In this document: positions 1 through 13,262 of the stretch, piece by piece
Numbering within the stretch: position 1 is the stretch's first letter
How the letters are laid out: each line of letters opens with the position of its first letter
Source of the DNA: Eledone cirrhosa
Taxonomy: Eukaryota > Mollusca > Cephalopoda > Octopoda > Eledonidae
Assembly: GCA_964016885.1 (NCBI GenBank)
Contig: OZ024744.1
Coordinates: forward strand, 115,671,302 to 115,735,301
Length of the DNA: 64,000 bases
Direction of reading: 5' to 3'
Translations under genes and position numbers: made by a program
The notes under the pieces: model-generated
Told to the model about the DNA's origin: nothing
Databases searched by the model: none
What the model saw: only the letters and a program-made list of their open reading frames with translations

Positions 1-2892
1 TCTCTCAAATGACAGTGTCTCTTTCTCATATGTAAGTGTCTCTCTCTCATATAACAGTGTCTCTCTATGTAAGTGTCTCTCTCTCATAAAAACGTGTCTC
101 TCTCATATAACAGTCTCTCTCATGTAACAGTGTCTCTCTTATATAACAGTGTCTCTCTCTCATAACAGTGTCTCTCTGTCATGTAACAGTGTCTCTCTCA
201 TATAACAGTGTCTCTTTCTCATATAATAGTGTCTCTCATATAACAGGATCTCTCTCTCATAAAACACTGTCTCCCTCATATAACAGGGTCTCTCTCTCAT
301 GTAACAGTGTCTCTCTTATATAACAGTGTCTCTATCTCATATAACAGTCTCTCGTATAGCACTCTCTCTCTCTCATATAACAGTGTCTCTCTCTCATATA
401 ACAGTGTCTCTCTCATATAACAGTGTCTCTCTCATATAACAGTTTCTCTCTAACATAACAGTGTCTCTCTCTAATATAACAATGTCTCTCTCAATCATAT
501 AACAGTGTCTCTCAATCATATAATAGTGTGTCTCTCATATAACAGTGTCTCTCTATCATAAAATAGAGTCTCTCTCTCATATTACAGTGTCTCTCTTATA
601 TAATAGTGTCTCTCTCTCGTATAACAGTGTCTCTCTCATATAACAGTGTCTCTCTCATATAACAGTGTCTCTTTCATATCACAGTGTCCCTCTCTCATAT
701 AACAGTTTCTATCTCTCATATAACAATGTCTCTCTCTCATATAACAGTGTATCTCTCATTTAATAGCGTCTCTCTCATATAACAGTGTCTCTCTCATATA
801 ACATTGTCTCTCTCATGTAACAGTGTCTCTCTCATATAACAGTGTCTCTCTCTCATGTAACAGTGTCTCTCTCATATAACAGTGTCTCTCTCTCATATAA
901 CAGTGTCTCTCTCATATAACAGTGTCTCTCTCTCATATAACAGTGTCTCTCTCATATAACAGTGTCTCTCTCTCATATAACAGTGTCTCTCTCTCATATA
1001 ACAGTGTCTCTCTCTTATATAACAGTGTCTCTCTCGCATATAACAGTGTATCTCTCATATAACAGTGTCTCTCTCACATAACAGTGTCTCTCTCTCATAT
1101 AACAGTGTCTCTCTCATATAAGAGTGACTCTCTCTCATATAAGAGTGTCTCTCTCATATAACAGTGTCTCTCTCATATAACAGTGTCTCTCTCATATAAC
1201 AGTGTCGCTCTCTCATATAACAGTGTCTCTCTCATATAACAGTGTCTCTCTCTCATATAACAGTGTCTCTCTCATATAACAGTGTCTCTCTCATATAAGA
1301 GTGTCTCTCTCTCATACAACGGTGTCTCACTCATATAACAGTGTCTCCTTATCATATAACTGTGTCTCTCTCTCATATAACAATGTCTCTCTCATACAAC
1401 AGTGTCTCTCTCATATAACAGTGTCTCTCTCTCATATAACAGTGTCTCTCATATAATAGCATCTCTTTCATATAACAGTGTCTCTCTCTAATATAACAGT
1501 GTCTCTCTCTCATATAACAGTGTATCTCTCATATAACAGTATATCTCTCTCATATAAGTGTCTCTCTCATGTAACAGTGACTCTCTCATATAACAGTGTC
1601 TCTCTCTCTCATATAAAAGTGTCTCTCTCTTATACAGTGTCTCTCTCTCATATAACAGTGTCTCTCTCATATAAGAGTGTCTCTCTCATATAAGAGTGTC
1701 TCTCTCTCATAGAACAGTGTCTCTTTCTCATATAATAGTGTCTCTCTCATATAACAGTGTCTCTCTCATAAAACACTGTCTCCCTCATATAACAGTGTCT
1801 CTCTCTCATGTAACAGTGTCTCTCTTATATAACAGTGTCTCTCTCTCATATAACAGTCTCTCTCGTATAGCAGTCTCTCTCTCTGTCATATAACAGTGTC
1901 TCCCTCTCATATAACAGTGTCTCTCTCTCATATAACAGTGTCTCTCTCATATAACTGTCTCTCATATATAACAGTATCTCTCTCTGTCATATAAGAGTGT
2001 CTCTCTCTCATATAAAAGAGTCTCTCTCATATAACAGTGTCTCTCACTCATTTAACAGTGTCTCTCATGTAACACTGTCTCTCTTATATAACAGTGTCTC
2101 TCTCATATAACAGTGTCTCTCTCTCATATAACAGTGTCTCTCTCTCTTATAACAGTGTCTCTCTCATGTAACTGTCTCTCATATATAACAGTATCTTTCT
2201 CTGTCATATAAGAGTGTCTCTCTCTCTCATATAAAAGAGTCTCTCTCATATAACAGTGTCTCTCTCGCATATAACAGTGTCTATCTCATATAACAGTGTC
2301 TCTCTCATATGACAGTTTCTCTTTCATATAACAGTGTCTCTCTCATATAACAGTGTCTCTCTCATATAACAGTGTCTCTCTCTAATATAACAGTGTCTCT
2401 CTCATATAACAGTATCTCTCTCTCATATAACAGTGTCTCTGTCTCTCATATAACAGTGTCTCTCTCTAATATAACAGTGTCTCTCTCATATAACAGTGTC
2501 TCTCTCATATAACAGTGTCTCTCTCTCATATAACAGAGTCTCTCTCATATAACAGTGTTTCTGTCTCATATAACAGGATCTCTCTCATATAACAGTGTCT
2601 CTCTCATATAACAATGTTTCTCTCACATATAACAGTGTCTCTCTTGCATATAAGTGTCTCTCTCATATAACAGTGCCTCTCTCATATAACAGTATCTCTC
2701 TCATATAACAGTGTCTCTCTCATATAACAGTGTCCCTCTGTCATATAACAGTGTCTCTCTCATATAACAGTGTCTCTCTCATATAACAGTGTCTCTCTCG
2801 CATATAACAGTGTCTCTCTCATATAACAGTGTCTCTCTCATATAACAGTGTCTCTCTCTCACATAACAGTGTCTCTCTCATATACCAGAATC

Positions 2893-5668
2893 TCTCTCAA
2901 ATGACAGTGTCTCTTTCTCATATGTAAGTGTCTCTCTCTCATATAACAGTGTCTCTCTATGTAAGTGTCTCTCTCTCATAAAAACGTGTCTCTCTCATAT
3001 AACAGTCTCTCTCATGTAACAGTGTCTCTCTTATATAACAGTGTCTCTCTCTCATAACAGTGTCTCTCTGTCATGTAACAGTGTCTCTCTCATATAAGAG
3101 TGTCTCTTTCTCATATAATAGTGTCTCTCATATAACAGGATCTCTCTCTCTCATAAAACACTGTCTCCCTCATATAACAGGGTCTCTCTCTCATGTAACA
3201 GTGTCTCTCTTATATAACAGAGTCTCTATCTCATATAACAGTCTCTCGTATAGCACTCTCTCTCTCTCTCATATAACAGTGTCTCTCTCTCATATAACAG
3301 TGTCTCTCTCATATAACAGTGTCTCTCTCATATAACAGTTTCTCTCTAATATAACAGTGTCTCTCTCTAATATAACAATGTCTCTCTCTAATATAACAAT
3401 GTCTCTCTCAATCATATAACAGTGTCTCTCAATCATATAATAGTGTGTCTCTCATATAACAGTGTCTCTCTATCATAAAACAGAGTCTCTCTCTCATATT
3501 ACAGTGTCTCTCTTATATAATAGTGTCTCTCTCTCGTATAACAGTGTCTCTCTCATATAACAGTGTCTCTCTCATATAACAGTGTCTCTTTCATATAACA
3601 GTGTCCCTCTCTCATATAACAGTTTCTATCTCTCATATAACAATGTCTCTCTCTCATATAACAGTGTATCTCTCATTTAATAGCGTCTCTCTCATATAAC
3701 AGTGTCTCTCTCATATAACATTGTCTCTCTCATGTAACAGTGTCTCTCTCATATAACAGTGTCTCTCTCTCATGTAACAGTGTCTCTCTCATATAACAGT
3801 GTCTCTCTCTCATATAACAGTGTCTCTCTCATATAACAGTGTCTCTCTCTCATATAACAGTGTCTCTCTCATATAACAGTGTCTCTCTCTCATATAACAG
3901 TGTCTCTCTCATATAACAGTGTCTCTCTCATATAACAGTGTCTCTCTCATATAACAGTGTCTCTCTCTCATATAACAGTGTCGCTCTCTCATATAACAGT
4001 GTCTCTCTCATATAACAGTGTCTCTCTCTCATATAACAGTGTCTCTCTCATATAACAGTGTCTCTCTCATATAAGAGTGTCTCGCTCTCATACAACGGTG
4101 TCTCACTCATATAACAGTGTCTCCTTATCATATAACTGTGTCTCTCTCTCATATAACAGTGTCTCTCTCATACAACAGTGTCTCTCTCATATAACAGTGT
4201 CTCTCTCTCATATAACAGTGTCTCTCATATAATAGCATCTCTTTCATATAACAGTGTCTCTCTCTAATATAACAGTGTCTCTCTCTCATATAACAGTGTA
4301 TCTCTCATATAACAGTATATCTCTCTCATATAAGTGTCTCTCTCATGTAACAGTGACTCTCTCATATAACAGTGTCTCTCTCTCTCATATAAAAGTGTCT
4401 CTCTCTTATACAGTGTCTCTCTCTCATATAACAGTGTCTCTCTCATATAAGAGTGTCTCTCTCATATAAGAGTGTCTCTCTCTCATAGAACAGTGTCTCT
4501 TTCTCATATAATAGTGTCTCTCTCATATAACAGTGTCTCTCTCATAAAACACTGTCTCCCTCATATAACAGTGTCTCTCTCTCATGTAACAGTGTCTCTC
4601 TTATATAACAGTGTCTCTCTCTCATATAACAGTCTCTCTCGTATAGCAGTCTCTCTCTCTGTCATATAACAGTGTCTCCCTCTCATATAACAGTGTCTCT
4701 CTCTCATATAACAGTGTCTCTCTCATATAACTGTCTCTCATATATAACAGTATCTCTCTCTGTCATATAAGAGTGTCTCTCTCTCATATAAAAGAGTCTC
4801 TCTCATATAACAGTGTCTCTCACTCATTTAACAGTGTCTCTCATGTAACACTGTCTCTCTTATATAACAGTGTCTCTCTCATATAACAGTGTCTCTCTCT
4901 CATATAACAGTGTCTCTCTCTCTTATAACAGTGTCTCTCTCATGTAACTGTCTCTCATATATAACAGTATCTTTCTCTGTCATATAAGAGTGTCTCTCTC
5001 TCTCATATAAAAGAGTCTCTCTCATATAACAGTGTCTCTCTCGCATATAACAGTGTCTATCTCATATAACAGTGTCTCTCTCATATGACAGTTTCTCTTT
5101 CATATAACAGTGTCTCTCTCATATAACAGTGTCTCTCTCATATAACAGTGTCTCTCTCTAATATAACAGTGTCTCTCTCATATAACAGTATCTCTCTCTC
5201 ATATAACAGTGTCTCTGTCTCTCATATAACAGTGTCTCTCTCTAATATAACAGTGTCTCTCTCATATAACAGTGTCTCTCTCATATAACAGTGTCTCTCT
5301 CTCATATAACAGAGTCTCTCTCATATAACAGTGTTTCTGTCTCATATAACAGGATCTCTCTCATATAACAGTGTCTCTCTCATATAACAATGTTTCTCTC
5401 ACATATAACAGTGTCTCTCTTGCATATAAGTGTCTCTCTCATATAACAGTGCCTCTCTCATATAACAGTATCTCTCTCATATAACAGTGTCTCTCTCATA
5501 TAACAGTGTCCCTCTGTCATATAACAGTGTCTCTCTCATATAACAGTGTCTCTCTCATATAACAGTGTCTCTCTCGCATATAACAGTGTCTCTCTCATAT
5601 AACAGTGTCTCTCTCATATAACAGTGTCTCTCTCTCACATAACAGTGTCTCTCTCATATACCAGAATC
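2893..5668 (+). repeat. Higher-order repeat copy B (2776 bp)
   Basis: This is one full period of the higher-order structure in the 19/21-bp satellite. It starts at the marker tctctcaaatgacag and ends where the same marker recurs at 5669. Variant units appear in the same order as in 1-2892 and 5669-7490. Copy A (1-2892) is 116 bp longer because it holds a block at about 1020-1140 that this copy lacks. Confidence 0.85.
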
Positions 5669-8600
5669 TCTCTCAAATGACAGTGTCTCTTTCTCATATG
5701 TAAGTGTCTCTCTCTCATATAACAGTGTCTCTCTATGTAAGTGTCTCTCTCTCATAAAAACGTGTCTCTCTCATATAACAGTCTCTCTCATGTAACAGTG
5801 TCTCTCTTATATAACAGTGTCTCTCTCTCATAACAGTGTCTCTCTGTCATGTAACAGTGTCTCTCTCATATAAGAGTGTCTCTTTCTCATATAATAGTGT
5901 CTCTCATATAACAGGATCTCTCTCTCTCATAAAACACTGTCTCCCTCATATAACAGGGTCTCTCTCTCATGTAACAGTGTCTCTCTTATATAACAGAGTC
6001 TCTATCTCATATAACAGTCTCTCGTATAGCACTCTCTCTCTCTCTCATATAACAGTGTCTCTCTCTCATATAACAGTGTCTCTCTCATATAACAGTGTCT
6101 CTCTCATATAACAGTTTCTCTCTAATATAACAGTGTCTCTCTCTAATATAACAATGTCTCTCTCTAATATAACAATGTCTCTCTCAATCATATAACAGTG
6201 TCTCTCAATCATATAATAGTGTGTCTCTCATATAACAGTGTCTCTCTATCATAAAACAGAGTCTCTCTCTCATATTACAGTGTCTCTCTTATATAATAGT
6301 GTCTCTCTCTCGTATAACAGTGTCTCTCTCATATAACAGTGTCTCTCTCATATAACAGTGTCTCTTTCATATAACAGTGTCCCTCTCTCATATAACAGTT
6401 TCTATCTCTCATATAACAATGTCTCTCTCTCATATAACAGTGTATCTCTCATTTAATAGCGTCTCTCTCATATAACAGTGTCTCTCTCATATAACATTGT
6501 CTCTCTCATGTAACAGTGTCTCTCTCATATAACAGTGTCTCTCTCTCATGTAACAGTGTCTCTCTCATATAACAGTGTCTCTCTCTCATATAACAGTGTC
6601 TCTCTCATATAACAGTGTCTCTCTCTCATATAACAGTGTCTCTCTCATATAACAGTGTCTCTCTCTCATATAACAGTGTCTCTCTCATATAACAGTGTCT
6701 CTCTCATATAACAGTGTCTCTCTCATATAACAGTGTCTCTCTCTCATATAACAGTGTCTCTCTCTCATATAACAGTGTCGCTCTCTCATATAACAGTGTC
6801 TCTCTCATATAACAGTGTCTCTCTCTCATATAACAGTGTCTCTCTCATATAACAGTGTCTCTCTCATATAAGAGTGTCTCGCTCTCATACAACGGTGTCT
6901 CACTCATATAACAGTGTCTCCTTATCATATAACTGTGTCTCTCTCTCATATAACAGTGTCTCTCTCATACAACAGTGTCTCTCTCATATAACAGTGTCTC
7001 TCTCTCATATAACAGTGTCTCTCATATAATAGCATCTCTTTCATATAACAGTGTCTCTCTCTAATATAACAGTGTCTCTCTCTCATATAACAGTGTATCT
7101 CTCATATAACAGTATATCTCTCTCATATAAGTGTCTCTCTCATGTAACAGTGACTCTCTCATATAACAGTGTCTCTCTCTCTCATATAAAAGTGTCTCTC
7201 TCTTATACAGTGTCTCTCTCTCATATAACAGTGTCTCTCTCATATAAGAGTGTCTCTCTCATATAAGAGTGTCTCTCTCTCATAGAACAGTGTCTCTTTC
7301 TCATATAATAGTGTCTCTCTCATATAACAGTGTCTCTCTCATAAAACACTGTCTCCCTCATATAACAGTGTCTCTCTCTCATGTAACAGTGTCTCTCTTA
7401 TATAACAGTGTCTCTCTCTCATATAACAGTCTCTCTCGTATAGCAGTCTCTCTCTCTGTCATATAACAGTGTCTCCCTCTCATATAACAGTGTCTCTCTC
7501 TCATATAACAGTGTCTCTCTCTCATATAACAGTGTCTCTCTGATATAACAGTGTCTCTCTCTTACACAGTGTCTCTCCCATATAACAGTGTCTCTCTCTC
7601 ATATAACAGTGTCTCTCTCTCATATAACAGCGGATCTCCCATATAACAGTGCCTCTCTCTCATATAACAGCGTCTCTCTCATATAACAGTGTCTCTCTCT
7701 CATATAACAGCGGATCTCCCATATAACAGTGTCTCTCTCTCATATAACAGTATCTCTCTCATGTAACAGTGTCTCTCTATCATAAAAACGTGTCTCTCTC
7801 ATATAACAGTGCCTCTCTTATATAACAGTGTCTCTCATATAACAGTGTCTCTCTCATATAACAGTGTCTCTCTCATATAACAGTGTCTCTCTCATATAAC
7901 AGTGATTCTCTCTCATATAACAGTATCTCTCTCTCATATAACAGTGTCTCTCTCATATAACAGTGTCTCTCATATAACAGTGTCTCTCTCATATAACAGT
8001 ATCTCTCTCATGTAACAGTGTCTCTCTATCATAAAAACGTGTCTCTCTCATATAACAGTGCCTCTCTTATATAACAGTGTCTCTCATATAACAGTGTCTC
8101 TCTCATATAACAGTGTCTCTCTCATATAACAGTGTCTCTCTCATATAACAGTGATTCTCTCTCATATAACAGTATCTCTCTCTCATATAACAGTGTCTCT
8201 CTCATATAACAGTGTCTCTCTCATATAACAGTGCCTCTCTCTCATAAAACAGTGTCTCTCTCATATAACAGTCTCTCTCATATAACAGTGTCTCACTCTC
8301 ATATAACAGTGTCTCTCTCATATAACAGTGTCTCTCTCATATAACAGTGTCTCTCTCATATAACAGTGTCTCTCTCAAATAACAGTGATTCTCTCTCATA
8401 TAACAGTGTCTCCCTCTCATATAACAGTGTCTCTGTCATATAACAGTGTCTCTCTCATATAACAGTGATTCTCTCTCATATAACAGTGTCTCTCTCTCAT
8501 ATAACAGTGTCTCTCTCATATAACAGTGTCTCTCTCATATAACAGTGTCTCTCTCTCATAAAACAGTGTCTCTCACTGATATAACAGTGTCTCTCTCATA

Positions 8601-9189
8601 TAACAGTGTCTCTCTCATATAACAGTGTCTCTCTCATATAACAGTGTCTCTCTCATATAACAGTGTCTCTCTCAAATAACAGTGATTCTCTCTCATATAA
8701 CAGTGTCTCCCTCTCATATAACAGTGTCTCTCTCATATAACAGTGTCTCTCTCATATAACAGTGATTCTCTCTCATATAACAGTGTCTCTCTCTCATATA
8801 ACAGTGTCTCTCTCATATAACAGTGTCTCTCTCATATAACAGTGTCTCTCTCTCATAAAACAGTGTCTCTCACTGATATAACAGTGTCTCTCTCATATAA
8901 CAGTGTCTCTCTCATATAACAGTGTCTCTCTCTCATATAACAGTGTCTCTCTCTCATATATCAGTGTCTCTCTCTCATATAACAGTGTCTCTCTCATATA
9001 ACAATGTCTCTCTCTCATATAACAGTGTCTCTCTCATATAACAGTGTCTCTCTCTCATGTAACAGTGTCTCTCTCATATAACAGTGTCTCTCTCTCATAT
9101 AACAGTGTCTCTTTCATATAACAGTGTCTCTCTCTCATATAACAGTGTCTCTCTCATATAACAGTGTCTCTCTCTCATATAACAGTGTC

Positions 9190-10140
9190 TCTCTCGCATA
9201 TAACAGTGTCTCTCTCTCATATAACAGTGTCTCTCTCGCATATAACAGTGTATCTCTCTTATAACAGTGTCTCTCTCACATAACAGTGTCTCTCTCTCAT
9301 ATAACAGTGTCTCTCTCATATAAGAGTGACTCTCTCTCATATAAGAGTGTCTCTCTCATATAACAGTGTCTCTCTCATATAACAGTGTCTCTCTCATATA
9401 ACAGTGTCGCTCTCTCATATAACAGTGTCTCTCTCATATAACAGTGTCTCTCTCTCATATAACAGTGTCTCTCTCATATAACAGTGTCTCTCTCATATAA
9501 GAGTGTCTCTCTCTCATACAACGGTGTCTCACTCATATAACAGTGTCTCCTTATCATATAACTGTGTCTCTCTCTCATATAACAGTGTCTCTCTCATACA
9601 ACAGTGTCTCTCTCATATAACAGTGTCTCTCTCTCATATAACAGTGTCTCTCATATAATAGCATCTCTTTCATATAACAGTGTCTCTCTCTAATATAACA
9701 GTGTCTCTCTCTCATATAACAGTGTATCTCTCATATAACAGTATATCTCTCTCATATAAGTGTCTCTCTCATGTAACAGTGACTCTCTCATATAACAGTG
9801 TCTCTCTCATATAAAAGTGTCTCTCTCTTATACAGTGTCTCTCTCTCATATAACAGTGTCTCTCTCATATAAGAGTGTCTCTCTCATATAAGAGTGTCTC
9901 TCTCTCATAGAACAGTGTCTCTTTCTCATATAATAGTGTCTCTCTCATATAACAGTGTCTCTCTCATAAAACACTGTCTCCCTCATATAACAGTGTCTCT
10001 CTCTCATGTAACAGTGTCTCTCTTATATAACAGTGTCTCTCTCTCATATAACAGTCTCTCTCGTATAGCAGTCTCTCTCTCTGTCATATAACAGTGTCTC
10101 CCTCTCATATAACAGTGTCTCTCTCTCATATAACAGTGTC
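9190..10140 (+). repeat. Partial fourth higher-order copy, resembling copy A
   Basis: This stretch repeats the variant order found at about 1020-1950, including the cgcatataacagtgta and ataagagtgac variants that the two central copies lack. It is embedded in a differently ordered part of the array (about 7500-12336). It looks like a separately dispersed or older copy of part of the 2.78-kb higher-order unit. Confidence 0.75.
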
Positions 10141-12336
10141 TCTCTCATATAACAGTGTCTCTCTCTCATATAACAGTGTCTCTCTCATATAACAGTGTCT
10201 CTCTCTCATATAACAGTGTCTCTCTGTCATATAACAGTGTCTCTCTCATGTTACAGTGTCTCTCTCATATAACAGTGTCTCTCTCTTACACAGTGTCTCT
10301 CCCATATAACAGTGTCTCTCTCTCAAATAACAGTGTCTCTCTCTCATATAACAGCGGATCTCCCATATAACAGTGCCTCTCTCTCATATAACAGCGTCTC
10401 TCTCATATAACAGTGTCTCTCTCTCATATAACAGCGGATCTCCCATATAACAGTGTCTCTCTCTCATATAACAGTATCTCTCTCATGTAACAGTGTCTCT
10501 CTATCATAAAAACGTGTCTCTCTCATATAACAGTGTCTCTCTTATATAACAGTGTCTCTCATATAACAGTGTCTCTCTCATATAACAGTGTCTCTCTCAT
10601 ATAACAGTGTCTCTCTCATATAACAGTGATTCTCTCTCATATAACAGTATCTCTCTCTCATATAACAGTGTCTCTCTCATATAACAGTGTCTCTCTCATA
10701 TAACAGTGTCTCTCTCTCATAAAACAGTGTCTCTCTCATATAACAGTCTCTCTCATATAACAGTGTCTCACTGTCATATAACAGTGTCTCTCTCATATAA
10801 CAGTGTCTCTCTGTCATATAACAGTGTCTCTCTCATGTTACAGTGTCTCTCTCATATAACAGTGTCTCTCTCTTACACAGTGTCTCTCCCATATAACAGT
10901 GTCTCTCTCTCATATAACAGTGTCTCTCTGTCATATAACAGCGGATCTCCCATATAACAGTGCCTCTCTCTCATATAACAGCGTCTCTCTCATATAACAG
11001 TGTCTCTCTCTCATATAACAGCGGATCTCCCATATAACAGTGTCTCTCTCTCATATAACAGTATCTCTCTCATGTAACAGTGTCTCTCTATCATAAAAAC
11101 GTGTCTCTCTCATATAACAGTGTCTCTCTCTCATATAACAGTATCTCTCTCATATAACAGTGTCTCTCTCTAATATAACAGTGTCTCTCTCATATAACAG
11201 TGTCTCTCTCATATAACAGTGATTCTCTCTCATATAACAGTATCTCTCTCTCATATAACAGTGTCTCTCTCATATAACAGTGTCTCTCTCATATAACAGT
11301 GTCTCTCTCTCATAAAACAGTGTCTCTCTCATATAACAGTCTCTCTCATATAACAGTGTCTCACTCTCATATAACAGTGTCTCTCTCATATAACAGTGTC
11401 TCTCTCATATAACAGTGTCTCTCTCAAATAACAGTGATTCTCTCTCATATAACAGTGTCTCCCTCTCATATAACAGTGTCTCTCTCATATAACAGTGTCT
11501 CTCTCATATAACAGTGATTCTCTCTCATATAACAGTGTCTCTCTCTCATATAACAGTGTCTCTCTCATATAACAGTGTCTCTCTCATATAACAGTGTCTC
11601 TCTCTCATAAAACAGTGTCTCTCACTGATATAACAGTGTCTCTCTCATATAACAGTGTCTCTCTCATATAACAGTGTCTCTCTCATATAACAGTGTCTCT
11701 CTCATATAACAGTGTCTCTCTCAAATAACAGTGATTCTCTCTCATATAACAGTGTCTCCCTCTCATATAACAGTGTCTCTCTCATATAACAGTGTCTCTC
11801 TCATATAACAGTGATTCTCTCTCATATAACAGTGTCTCTCTCTCATATAACAGTGTCTCTCTCATATAACAGTGTCTCTCTCATATAACAGTGTCTCTCT
11901 CTCATAAAACAGTGTCTCTCACTGATATAACAGTGTCTCTCTCATATAACAGTGTCTCTCTCATATAACAGTGTCTCTCTCTCATATAACAGTGTCTCTC
12001 TCTCATATATCAGTGTCTCTCTCTCATATAACAGTGTCTCTCTCATATAACAATGTCTCTCTCTCATATAACAGTGTCTCTCTCATATAACAGTGTTTCT
12101 CTCTCATATAACAGTGTCTCTCTCATACAACAGTGTCTCTCTCTCATATAACAGTGTCTCTCTCATATAACTGTATCTCTCTCTCATGTAACAGTGTCTC
12201 TCTCATATAACAGTGTCTCTCTCTCATATAACAGTGTCTCTCTCATATAACAGTCTCTCTCTCATAAAATAGTGTCTCTCTCATATAACAGTGTCTCTCT
12301 CATATGACAGTGTCTCTCTCATATAACAGTATCAGT

Positions 12337-13243
12337 CTCATATGAGAGAGGCACTGTTATCTGAGAGAGACACTGCTATATGAGAGAGACACTGTTATAT
12401 GAGAGAGACACTGTTATATGAGAGAGGCACTCTTATATGAGAGAGACACTGTTATATGAGAGAGAGGCACTGTTATATGAGAGAGACACTGATATATGAG
12501 AAAGAGACACTGTTATATGAGAGAGACAGTTATATGAGAGAGAGACACTTTTATATGAGAGAGAAACTGTTATATGAGAGAGAATCACTGTTATATGAGA
12601 GAGACACTCTTATATGAGAGAGAAACTGTTATATGAGAGAGACACTGTTATATGAGAGAGAGACACTGTTATATGAGAGAGACACTGTTATATGAGAGAG
12701 AGACAGTTATATGAGAGAGAGACACTTTTATATGAGAGAGAAACTGTTATATGAGAGAGAGACACTGTTTTATGAGAGAGAGAGACACTGCTATATAAGA
12801 GAGACACTGTTATATGAGAGAGACACTGTTATATGCGAGAGAGACACTGTTATATGAGAGAGAGACACTTTTATATGAGAGAGACACTGTTATATGAGAG
12901 AGACACTGTTATATGAGAGAGACTCTGTTATATGAGAGAGAGACACTGTATATGAGAGAGAGACAGTGTTACATGAGAGATAGACACTGTTATATGAGAG
13001 AGTCACTGTTATATGAGAGAGACACTGTTATATGAGAGAGACACTGTTATATGAGAGAGAGACACTGTAATATGGGAGAGAGACACTGTTATATGAGAGA
13101 GACACTGTTATATGAGAGAGATACTGTTATATGAGAGAGAGACACTGTTATATGAGAGAGAGACACTGTTATAAGAGAGAGAGACACTGTTATATGAGAC
13201 ACTGTTATATGAGAGAGAGACACTGTTATATGAGAGACGCACT
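12337..13243 (-). repeat. Same satellite in inverted orientation
   Basis: From the palindrome ctcatatgag at 12337-12346 onward the units read gagagacactgttatatga, the reverse complement of the unit to the left. The inverted block runs about 0.9 kb and ends at a non-repeat linker at about 13244-13262. The unit variants include the 19 and 21-bp forms and several truncated ones such as gagagacagttatatga. The two orientations together form a large imperfect inverted repeat. Confidence 0.95.
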
Positions 13244-13262
13244 GCAATCGTTTATATCTTTG
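13244..13262. other. Linker between two satellite families
   Basis: About 20 bp of non-repetitive DNA lies between the inverted 19-bp satellite and the 14-bp satellite. It contains gcaatcgtttatatctttgg and is followed by tacacaaaac before the first gacatagagac unit. It is the only non-satellite sequence in the first 26.6 kb. Confidence 0.7.

Larger units (their letters stand above)
1..12336 (+). repeat. 19/21-bp satellite array (ctctctcatataacagtgt)
   Basis: Nearly every base belongs to the 19-bp unit ctctctcatataacagtgt or a 21-bp form with one extra ct. Variants include atgtaacag, ataagagtg and ataatagtg. The array enters from the left edge, so its true start is outside the window. A higher-order repeat is visible: the marker tctctcaaatgacagtgt occurs at 1, 2893 and 5669, and other variant strings recur at 1478, 4254 and 7051. 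Past about 7500 the order changes to shorter sub-blocks, for example the variant tctcactgatataacagtg at 8571 and 8868 and again at 11620 and 11917, both pairs 297 bp apart. Short open frames here translate to serine-rich repeats and are repeat artefacts. No promoter or gene is seen. Confidence 0.97.

Noticed and set aside
1478..10957. Short serine-rich open frames such as those at 1478, 4254 and 7051
   Set aside because: They are the 19/21-bp satellite translated; identical copies arise from the 2.78-kb higher-order repeat.
12337..13243. Inverted satellite as certain biology
   Set aside because: Kept as a feature because the sequence shows it, but an assembly foldback cannot be excluded from sequence alone, so no biological claim is made.
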